This document shows, piece after piece, positions 11,198-19,784 of a stretch of DNA of 64,000 nucleotides (the first letter of the stretch is position 1; each line of letters opens with the position of its first letter). A program made the translations under genes and the position numbers. Origin of the DNA: Strobilurus pachycystidiatus (Eukaryota; Basidiomycota; Agaricomycetes; Agaricales; Physalacriaceae); assembly GCA_019915135.1 (NCBI GenBank), contig JAHLMK010000002.1, forward strand, positions 62,001 through 126,000, written 5' to 3'. The notes below the pieces were generated by a model. That model was given only the letters and a program-made list of their open reading frames with translations. It ran no database searches and had not been told where the DNA came from.

Positions 11198-14100
11198 AGC
11201 GCTCCCCTACCCCGACGTTAGGAGGAGCTGTACGCAATTCTGTCACAAATTTTACCAATCGATTCTCTGTGTTATCAACCCTTTGTGAGCGTACCCATCC
11301 CAAAGAACTTCGAATGTCAGCAGTCACCCAGAACCGACAGACACCCTCGATCACACTGGAACTTGAATTCATTGGCAAAATCACTGGCAGAAAAATCGTC
11401 GCACAAGCTCTAATTGATAGCGGCGCTGAAGGTATTATTATCAACGCCCGCTATGCAAACCAGCATCATTTCACCCTCATGCCCCTTTCCTCCCCTTTCC
11501 CTGTTCGCAACGTTGACGGCACCGAAAACGTTATGGGCTGGGTCCGACACTATACTACCCAGCGCATCCGGATCTATAGCCGAGACGGTCATTCCTATCA
11601 CGAAGAGCTAATCGAGCTCTACGTCACTGACATTGGTGATCACGACGTTATCCTTGGCACTGACTGGCTCGACGAACACAACCCAGAAATAGACTGGGCT
11701 GGTGTCCAGATAGATTTCACTCGCTGTCCCAACTCTTGTACCCTCAACAACCCCCCGGTGACTGACGTACGTGCTCACGCCAAACGCATTCCCATCCCCA
11801 CTAAACGCTCTCCTCACGACCCTCGTCTTCACCATCGAGACTACCAAGTTCAATGGAAGGATCGCGAAGGCAACCTCCGGCCTGTCCCAGTCCAGCGTAC
11901 AGCCGGACAACGTCGAAGCATCCGACCCCGCGTTTACAATCGGGTTCAAATTCCTGTCGTCTTGTTCACCGAGGACGATGAAGAAGAAGTGGAGGTCCCA
12001 AGAGAATGGGAAGAGCAGATGTATACTCAAGTGTTTCGGGATGATTATCCCCGCCCGGTGCGAGATCCACAAACTCCTGATGGTCCCTCTATTCAAATAC
12101 GTGCTGGATTTAGCAAGGCGCAGGAACTTGCTGAAGCTAGTCAAATGCCCAAGGACACCCGTCCTCTCGCTGAGCGTATTCCTTCTCAATATCATGCCTA
12201 TCTCACTGTCTTTGACAAGCACACATCGGACCGGCTTCCCCAGCACAGCCCCTGGGATCATGCCATTGATCTCAAACCCGGTTTCGAGCCAAAACCATGC
12301 AAAACCTACCCATTGTCTCCAACCGAACAAGCTGAACTTGACGCATTTCTCGACGAAAACCTGGCAAAAGGATACATACGTCCTTCCAAGTCCCCCATGG
12401 CGAGTCCCTTCTTCTTTGTTAAAAAGAAAGACGGAAAACTACGCCCCGTCCAGGATTATCGCGAACTTAACAAAGGCACTATCAAGAACGAGTACCCACT
12501 CCCGCTCATTGGAGAATTGATCGATAAACTCAAGGGTGCTCGTTACTTTTCAAAGGTAGACCTTCGTCAAGGCTACAACAACTGCCGAATCAAGGAAGGA
12601 GACGAGTGGAAAGGCGCATTCAAGACAAACCGCGGTCTGTTTGAACCCTTGGTGATGTTCTTTGGTCTTATGAATTCTCCTGCCACGTTTCAAGCAATGA
12701 TGAATACCATTCTCAAGGACCTGATCGACTCCGGCAAAGTTGTCGTATACATGGACGACATCTTGATCTTCACCAAGACCTTAGAAGAACACCGCAAGGT
12801 CGTCTTGCAGGTTCTCCAGCGCCTAAAGGAGCACGATCTCTATGCTAAGCCCGAGAAGTGCACCTTTGAAGCTGAGTCTATTGAATTCCTCGGACTCATC
12901 ATCTCTCACAATGAACTTCGCATGGACCCGGTCAAGGTAGACGGTGTCGCCAAATGGCCGTTACCTCGGAATGTCAAGGACGTCCAGTCATTCCTTGGCT
13001 TTGGGAATTTCTACCGTCGTTTCATTGAAGGTTTCTCTCGGATTGCGCGCCCCCTGTTTGATCTCACTAAGAAAGACGAACCATGGGTCTGGAAACCGGA
13101 GTGTCAAGAGGCCTTCGAGGCACTTAAAGATGCGTTCACATCGTCACCCGTTCTTATCATGCCTAACCCCGACAAGCCCTATCGTGTGGAAGTAGATGCT
13201 TCAGACTATGCCACAGGCGGAATTCTATCCCAGACAGGCGACGACGACCAATGGCATCCTGTCGCCTACATCTCTAAGTCCCTTTCTGAACCTCAACGCA
13301 ATTATGACATTCATGACAAGGAACTTCTCGCTATTATCCGTGCTCTGGAAGCCTGGCGCCAGTACCTCGAAGGTTCAGCACACCAAGTTGATATTCTCAC
13401 CGACCACAAGAACCTTGAATATTTTGCCAACTCGCAGAAACTCAGCCGGCGACAGGCTCGCTGGGCACTATTCCTCACTCGCTTTGATTTCACTCTCACT
13501 CATAAACCTGGTACTCAGAACCGTAGTGACCCACTCTCCCGCCGTGCGGATCACAAAGAGGGGGTCGATGACGACAACACCGACAGGATCCTCCTTGATC
13601 CAAAGTTTTTCCGAATTCGCGCTACCAGACCCGGAGAAGTTGTAGCCGTCGGAGACGCTGAGCTGCGACGACGTATTCGGGAATGTCCAAATAAGGACGC
13701 TGAGGTCCGTGGTGCGTTAGAAGTCATTCTTCGCAATGGTCCTCGTTCGCTGGTCAAAAATCTACAGGAATGGAACTACGAAGACGGACTAGTTCTCTTC
13801 CGTGGCAAGGTCTATGTTCCCGATGACCTGCAACTACGCCGAGACATTGTCAAGATGCACCACGACTCTCTTGGTCCTGGACACCCTGGACGCTTCAAGA
13901 CCTACGAACTTCTCAGTCGAGAATTCTGGTGGCCAGGCATGTCTGTCTTTGTTCGCGACTATGTCGATGGCTGTGCTACCTGTCAGATGACGAAACCTAG
14001 GAATCATCCGGCACATGTTCCCCTTATACCCAACGAGATCCCCGAGCGCCCTTTTGGGACTATCACCACCGACTTCATTACAGACCTACCCGAGTGCGAA

Positions 14101-15441
14101 GGGTATAACGCTATCCATTGTGTTGTTGACCGCTTCACCAAAACGGTAATTGTATCTCCATGCCGCAAGACCATTGATGCGGATGGCACGGTTGATATCT
14201 TGGTGGATGGTGTTTATCGACGCTATGGTCTCTGGGACAAGATGATCTCTGATCGTGGTCCCCAGTTTGCAAGCAAGGTCATGCAAGCCGTTCACGCTAA
14301 GCTAGGAATTACCTCTGCGCTTAGTACGGCTTACCATCCTCAAACAGATGGCGAAACCGAGCGTTATAATCAAGAACTTGAACAATACCTCCGCGTTTTC
14401 TGTAACTACCGACAAGACGACTGGGTCAAATACCTTCCCTTTGCGGAATTCTCTCACAACAGTCGCATTCACTCCGCCACGGGCAAGTCCCCCTTTGAAC
14501 TTCTTCACGGTTTCAAACCCCGCTTATACCCCTCTTTGAACCCCACGTCCAACATTCCCACTGTCGAAGAACGGTTGACCAACCTAGAACGGCTTCGCGA
14601 GGAAGTCAAGGCTAGCCTTACCACCGCCGCAGAGATCATGAAGCGGAACAACGGAGATGTCACCAAGAAGGGCATTACGTTCAAAGTTGGTGACAAGGTG
14701 TTGCTTGACGGAAAGAATCTCAAGACAACGCGACCCAAAGCTAAGCTCTCAGACAAGCATCATGGGCCTTTTGAAGTCACTGACGTACTTGGACCAGTCA
14801 ACTATCGTCTCAAACTTCCTCCCACATGGCGTATACACCCTGTCTTCCACGCCGCCCTCCTCCTTCCTTTTGTGGAGACCGAGGCTCATGGGCCTAATTT
14901 CCCATCTAATCCGCCCGACCTCATCGACGACAAGGAAGAGTTTGACGTTGAAGCCATACTCGACTCTCGCCCAACTCGTAACAAGCGCGGCATTCAGTAC
15001 TTGGTGAAGTGGTTGGACTACCCGTCATCAGAGAACACCTGGGAACCCAGTTCCAACCTCACAAAGGCACTCCCTTTGATCAAGGAATTCCATCGTACGC
15101 ATCCCACGGCCTACTCCAAACCCCTTCCCCACCTTCGCACTCTCGGTGTCACCGTTAACGACATCTGGACGGGGACTACTGCGCTCCAGGCGCAAGCGCA
15201 TCCTAAAGAGGGGGTATTGTCACGAATCGCCTCTATTCTGCTTCATCACGTCTCCACTCCCGACATCGCCACATTCTCCCATCTCTACATTCACCTCGGC
15301 CTGGGCCTAGCCCACATTCACTTGGCATCCATCGTCTTGGCATTGCCTAGACCTGTCCATCAGTGGTCTGATGACCACCTGGGTCCACTCCGGACCGCCT
15401 ATTGTCTCTACTCCGGCCCGCCTATTGTCTCGCCACATTAG
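11191..15441 (+). CDS. pol: Pol polyprotein (PR-RT-RH-IN-chromodomain)
   Basis: The frame is open through the end of gag (-1 frame), with the first ATG at 11314. Domains in order: aspartic protease (ALIDSGAEGIIIN); reverse transcriptase (VDLRQGYNN, then YMDDILIF); RNase H (EVDASDYATGG, TDHKNLEYF); integrase with zinc-binding HHCC (HPGRFKTYELL, then CATCQ) and the DDE core (TTDFITDLP, SDRGPQFAS, TDGETERYNQ); C-terminal chromodomain (YLVKWLDYPSSENTWEPSSN). No internal stop or frameshift is seen. The reading frame continues about 220 bp into the 3' LTR before the stop at 15439-15441. Confidence 0.93.
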   Translation, partial: FLERSPTPTLGGAVRNSVTNFTNRFSVLSTLCERTHPKELRMSAVTQNRQTPSITLELEFIGKITGRKIVAQALIDSGAEGIIINARYANQHHFTLMPLSSPFPVRNVDGTENVMGWVRHYTTQRIRIYSRDGHSYHEELIELYVTDIGDHDVILGTDWLDEHNPEIDWAGVQIDFTRCPNSCTLNNPPVTDVRAHAKRIPIPTKRSPHDPRLHHRDYQVQWKDREGNLRPVPVQRTAGQRRSIRPRVYNRVQIPVVLFTEDDEEEVEVPREWEEQMYTQVFRDDYPRPVRDPQTPDGPSIQIRAGFSKAQELAEASQMPKDTRPLAERIPSQYHAYLTVFDKHTSDRLPQHSPWDHAIDLKPGFEPKPCKTYPLSPTEQAELDAFLDENLAKGYIRPSKSPMASPFFFVKKKDGKLRPVQDYRELNKGTIKNEYPLPLIGELIDKLKGARYFSKVDLRQGYNNCRIKEGDEWKGAFKTNRGLFEPLVMFFGLMNSPATFQAMMNTILKDLIDSGKVVVYMDDILIFTKTLEEHRKVVLQVLQRLKEHDLYAKPEKCTFEAESIEFLGLIISHNELRMDPVKVDGVAKWPLPRNVKDVQSFLGFGNFYRRFIEGFSRIARPLFDLTKKDEPWVWKPECQEAFEALKDAFTSSPVLIMPNPDKPYRVEVDASDYATGGILSQTGDDDQWHPVAYISKSLSEPQRNYDIHDKELLAIIRALEAWRQYLEGSAHQVDILTDHKNLEYFANSQKLSRRQARWALFLTRFDFTLTHKPGTQNRSDPLSRRADHKEGVDDDNTDRILLDPKFFRIRATRPGEVVAVGDAELRRRIRECPNKDAEVRGALEVILRNGPRSLVKNLQEWNYEDGLVLFRGKVYVPDDLQLRRDIVKMHHDSLGPGHPGRFKTYELLSREFWWPGMSVFVRDYVDGCATCQMTKPRNHPAHVPLIPNEIPERPFGTITTDFITDLPECEGYNAIHCVVDRFTKTVIVSPCRKTIDADGTVDILVDGVYRRYGLWDKMISDRGPQFASKVMQAVHAKLGITSALSTAYHPQTDGETERYNQELEQYLRVFCNYRQDDWVKYLPFAEFSHNSRIHSATGKSPFELLHGFKPRLYPSLNPTSNIPTVEERLTNLERLREEVKASLTTAAEIMKRNNGDVTKKGITFKVGDKVLLDGKNLKTTRPKAKLSDKHHGPFEVTDVLGPVNYRLKLPPTWRIHPVFHAALLLPFVETEAHGPNFPSNPPDLIDDKEEFDVEAILDSRPTRNKRGIQYLVKWLDYPSSENTWEPSSNLTKALPLIKEFHRTHPTAYSKPLPHLRTLGVTVNDIWTGTTALQAQAHPKEGVLSRIASILLHHVSTPDIATFSHLYIHLGLGLAHIHLASIVLALPRPVHQWSDDHLGPLRTAYCLYSGPPIVSPH
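15205..15214 (+). other. Polypurine tract
   Basis: AAAGAGGGGG three bases before the 3' LTR, the expected primer for plus-strand DNA synthesis. It also lies within the pol reading frame. Confidence 0.75.
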
Positions 15442-15684
15442 GACTTCCTATTGTCTTATTGTTCTCCTCCTTACAACACAGCCACAGACTTTGTATATAT
15501 ATAGTAGCTCCCTTACCTTTAGTTTCCTCAGTCTGTTCTCTTCGTCTACTCACTGCTTGGTCGCTCCTAGTACTGTTGTAGCTCAACACACTCCTCCACA
15601 TCTTATACTTCAATCTCTATCCCTCTTCTCTGTCTTGTTTGTGACTTGGGTGGTCGCCTTAGTATTCGGGCACCGGTCTTGACA
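15218..15684 (+). repeat. 3' LTR (467 bp)
   Basis: Same termini as the 5' LTR (TGTCACG...CTTGACA). It lacks 4 bp present near 8907 of the left copy. Confidence 0.95.
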
Positions 15685-15689
15685 ATTAC
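15685..15689. repeat. 5-bp target-site duplication of the LTR element, right copy
   Basis: ATTAC, identical to 8878-8882. Confidence 0.9.
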
Positions 15690-16171
15690 ATCATTGCAAG
15701 CACGTGCACCAACCCGCCCTCCGCGCCGCAATCATTGCTGGTAGCGAAGTATGGCCTTCGGTGGACGGCACAGCAATTCAAAATGGATGGTGATAATGTT
15801 CAATAGCACTTCATAGCTTCTGGCATATTTTGAACAGAAGATGGCCCACATATGCTTATAATTCTTCTCATCATTACTTGAGTTCACTTGAAAATCATGT
15901 CTGTGCAGCACCGTAGGTGTCCAAAAGCTCAGGTTGATTGCCCTTGTCTCTCCCTTACCAATAGTGGCGTGCTTGTATGCTATAACGCGGCTGACAGCAG
16001 ATGCTCTATCTAGGTGATACTTCGGAAAGATTTATGAATTAAAAGGGAACCAGAGCAGTTCAGAGAAAAATAAAAACATGCCTCGCTTTCAAATGTGCAT
16101 ACCAAGTGATTAAAATGGTCAAATGAGTCGAAGCACAAGGTTGAGTTTTGTCGTTAGTGGTAAAAATGACG

Positions 16172-16289
16172 AAGTTCAATTAATTCGTGGGAAAAAATCC
16201 GACTGTGCCAAAAGGGGTCCGAAATGTTCCAGTCGCTTCGCCAGAGGGTCGATCGGACCGGACGGGCGAAGTGACTGGTGTCGAGTCTA
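16172..16289 (-). repeat. Right terminal inverted repeat
   Basis: Inverted partner of 8595-8723; the strongest match is 16172-16244. It ends ...TCGAGTCTA directly before the right 9-bp duplication. Confidence 0.75.
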
Positions 16290-16298
16290 GGCATGTCT
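16290..16298. repeat. 9-bp target-site duplication, right copy
   Basis: GGCATGTCT, identical to 8586-8594. Confidence 0.7.
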
Positions 16299-16726
16299 CG
16301 GCGGACGCTCGGATCACATATTTCCCTTATTCAGACGTTTGGGAATGTCCATGCTAAAACGCAAGGAAAAGTCGAATCGCTAATTAGCGCACTCTCGAAT
16401 CCTCGACCGTGTCAGGCTGTCACAGAGCTGTCCTCATGATGCTATGGGTGTTTCTTTACCCTCCATGCGACGGGAACCCACCACACCCACGTCTTCTTCA
16501 AGTTTGAATGAATTCCTTGATGATGATGGTGATGTGTGGGTAAGATTCTTGCACAATTCATTGATCTACATATCGGTCTCGGCTGCTCAGAAGCTGATCT
16601 TGATGTGACGCAGCCACATTGCGCTGCTATCTACTAGGTGCCATCGGTTTCTTTGCCGCATTACATTCTGGGGCACAGCAACTGAACAGACATTCTTCCT
16701 TGCAGACCAGCACTTACTACGAGATA
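16299..16726. other. Intergenic, probable promoter of the MFS transporter
   Basis: About 430 bp between the DNA element and the transporter start. No other gene is seen. Confidence 0.45.
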
Positions 16727-18822
16727 ATGGATTCCACTACGACCCTCGCTGCAACCGCAACACCTCTCGCGACGCTCAGCCGTGCGTCCTTGCCCGCAGA
16801 TTTGTCGAAGAAAGAAGCTCAGGCTCTCCCGCCTGTCCCGCCTCTTCCCTCGCAATCGCCATCATTTCCGGAAGGGGGCTTGGCAGGCTGGTCCACCGTT
16901 CTAGGCGCGTATGTAGACTTCAGCTCGAACTCAACGTCCACTGATCTCAATCCAGATGGATAATCCAGTTCTGCACATTTGGGTGAGTGCAAACCAAGCG
17001 ATTGCAGGGTCAAGGTGGGGACTGACTGAAATCTTATCGCGATCTTCTAGCTACACCAATGCGTTTGGAGTCTATCAAGGTGACTCGAGAAAACCTCTCA
17101 GTTGGCTTCATGAACCCACAGTACTCCTGCGTAGATTTCTATGTCCGCGAATATTTGGACAAATATTCTTCGTCGACCATCAGGTGCGTTTGAGGGTCAA
17201 GGTCGATTTCTACGGCTAAGCGTTGCATTAGCTGGATTGGGAGCGTACAGATAATGCTCCTGTTCTCGGTCGGTCTATTCTCTGGGCGCGCATTCGACCG
17301 TGGCTATTTGTTCGTCACTTATCCAGGTTCTGAGAAATTGAATCTTTCTTATAAACTACTAGCTATCACCTACTCTTTGGAGGGTCTCTGCTGCTGTCCA
17401 TTTCTCTCTTCATGCTCTCCTTGACGAAGCCACACCAGTATTATCAGGCGAGTAACATTTCTCAAACTTGAAAGACCCCCTCCCCCCTTCATGTCGCTCA
17501 CCATCGAAAAGATTTTTCTCTGCCAAGGTCTCGGTGCAGGAATTGCGTTTGGGATGCTTTACATCCCAGCCATGAGTGTCATCGCTCACTATTTCCGGCA
17601 GCGACGGGCTCTTGCAATGGGTAGTAAGTGCACTTATGCGTGAAATAAGACTTGGTGACTAACGCGCTGGTGTGTGTGTAGTCGTAACATCAGGTGAGCT
17701 ACATCTCGAAGCCACCCATTCACTCCGATGCTTATTTGTTACTTTAGGCAGTTCTCTTGGTGGCGTCCTGCATCCCATCATGCTGAACAATCTATTCCAC
17801 GGGCGAGTGGGATTTCATAATGGAGTGAGGGCAAGCGCTGGACTGGTATCCGCCTTGATGCTCATCGCTATCGCACTCATGCGGACGAGACTCCCTCCCG
17901 GCCAACCGACTGCCCTCGGCCCAAAGCTGAAAGTCTTCGCCAAAGATTACCCTTATGTACTGGCCATCGTTGGGTTCGTCCCCATACTTTCACCAGACGA
18001 ATTTGCTCACTGCTTCCTAGATCATCTTTCTCCATGGCTGGACTTCTGATTCCCTTCTTCTATCTCCAGCTCGATGCTATCAGCCACAATATTGACCCAA
18101 CCTTGTCGTTCTACGTAGTGAGTACACTGATAACACTGAATGTCGGCGGGCGACTCATGCCGTGTAGCTTGCCATTCTGAACGGCGCCAGCGCCATGGGT
18201 CGCGTGCTTTCGAGTGTGCTGGCACAGCCGTTTGGCGTATTCAATTTGGTCATCCCTTCTACCGCTGCTTGCAGCATATTGGTGTTCTGTCTCTGCGCAG
18301 GAAACTCTCTAGCGGCACTGCTTACTATTTCCGTCTTGTATGGGTTCTTCTCGGGTGCATGTAAGCTCCTTCAACACACGTACCGTTTCAGCCTCTGATG
18401 AGCCACAAGTCGTGTCTCTGTTGGCTCCGATGCTTGCCGCACTCGCCCATGATATGAGCGAGATCGGAGCTCGAATGGGTGTCTGTTTCTTCTTTCTAGG
18501 TACGCCACTCTGACGTAACCTTGGACTTAATCCTGATACATCAATCCGTAGGCCTCGCCTCTCTCATTGGTAAGAAGACAGCCATTCTATATTGCCCGTT
18601 TCTGATGGTTGCGCAGGAACTCCCATCGCAGGACTAGTGTTGTCCTCCAAATTTACTTGGTGGAAGCCATGGGTATTCTCCGGGGTACAGTGATTTCTCA
18701 AGGACGTTTGCATTGCACTGACACAAGCCCTTTTTTCATAGTGCCTTCTATTCACTGGCTCACTCTTTCTGTTCGGGGCCAGATCGCTCATAGCTGGGAA
18801 AAGAAAGACACAGAAACTTTAA
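16727..18822 (+). CDS. MFS monocarboxylate-type transporter
   Basis: About fifteen short exons give a membrane protein of roughly 455 residues. A hydrophilic N-terminus (MDSTTTLAATATPLATLSRA) leads to FPEGGLAGWSTVLGAW, the start of the first helix in fungal MCT-like permeases. Later landmarks are YTNAFGVYQ, SWIGSVQIMLLF, FLCQGLGAGIAFGM, HYFRQRRALAMGIV (loop 2-3 signature) and SSLGGVLHPIMLNNL. The C-terminal half carries further helices (ILNGASAMGRVLSSVLAQP) and ends at TAA 18820-18822. Family role: proton-coupled import or export of monocarboxylates or riboflavin at the plasma membrane; the substrate cannot be told. Intron 17448-17511 has a GC donor (CAG|GCGAGT). Confidence 0.9.
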
Positions 18823-19784
18823 GACCACATTGCTTATCGTATTGTTAGCGTCGAAATGTACAAGATTTTCCTCCAGGGGTTCCCGGATCTGGAGCATGCC
18901 AGGGAACATGCTGAATGTCGACTCGTGAACTTCTCAAGTATCAGCGATCATGAATAGACGGTCGTGGCAATATTTTCCGCTGGCTCACGTTACATATTCC
19001 CCATGAGTGAGTTCCTGTCGCTGTCAAGACCTTCTATCACCGTGCGATCTGCTGAGTCTGTGGGATACGGCGTGTAGTGACGAGGCTGTGTTTCGTTTGT
19101 CGATCAGTCTTTTCAAGTTACGACGACCTCTTGTGTAGCCCAGTTGCACTTGCCATTCATGTCGTTCAGTAGTAACTACGTATGTGGCACCTGTTTTACT
19201 CGTTGTCGGCCGTGACGCTTCATCATCCTGCTGATTTGCGGTGCATCTGATTTGCTGATATTGGATGAAAAAAAAACTTACATTAGAAAGCGCAAGACAG
19301 AACAGAAGCTCGCTAATCCTAACCGCAAGAGCGGATCCGGAGCTAGTCGCTAATCATCAACGCGGAAGAACAGAAAAATGAGAGCATGAGGCGAACTAAG
19401 TTCGGACTTAGCCGCGAAAAGGGCGTTCGACCATCAAAAGATCAGCCAGCTCACTGCGAACGTCAACGGTGTCAACGGTGTGTCTTTTGTCCATCACAGA
19501 GGTGACAAAACACGCTTCGACTCGCTGAGCCCGAAGTCCGCAACTGCACGGGCCACATATCATATAGGATCTCCGGGGCACGAGAACAGTGATACAGAGC
19601 CAGGTGGACCAGGAGGATGTGTGATTGATCAGTGATGGACGTCTGTACTGTATCAGCTGTAATCCCCTCTAGGCAAGTCCGTTAGACGTTAGAGGCACGG
19701 GTGGATATATGCTGGCGGGGTACATAAGAGCTCGAGCCCTCGAAGCAGAAGTTCCGATCTACACGCCAATCATCCGCTGCTGTA
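18823..19784. other. Intergenic, no supported gene
   Basis: About 960 bp. Only short unconvincing frames; should include the promoter of the downstream DUF6534 gene. Confidence 0.45.

Larger units (their letters stand above)
8883..15684 (+). mobile_element. Ty3/gypsy chromovirus LTR retrotransposon, apparently full length
   Basis: A 6.8-kb element with two LTRs (TGTCACG...CTTGACA), an ATTAC target duplication, gag with a zinc knuckle, and pol in the order protease, reverse transcriptase, RNase H, integrase, chromodomain. The gene order makes it Ty3/gypsy and the C-terminal chromodomain makes it a chromovirus. The LTRs differ visibly only by a 4-bp indel near 8907, so insertion is recent. No tRNA-complementary primer site could be confirmed after the 5' LTR (starts CTAGAACAGAC). 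It sits inside the Mutator-like element and is therefore the younger insertion. Confidence 0.95.
8595..16289. mobile_element. Non-autonomous Mutator-like DNA element, split by an LTR retrotransposon
   Basis: Imperfect terminal inverted repeats (8595-8723 and 16172-16289) are flanked by a 9-bp direct repeat. Removing the retrotransposon and one copy of its 5-bp duplication leaves about 890 bp with no coding capacity (8724-8877 and 15690-16171 hold nothing recognisable). Long TIRs with 9-bp duplications are characteristic of Mutator-like elements; assignment to that superfamily is inference because no transposase is present. The outermost bases are TAG...CTA. Confidence 0.65.
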
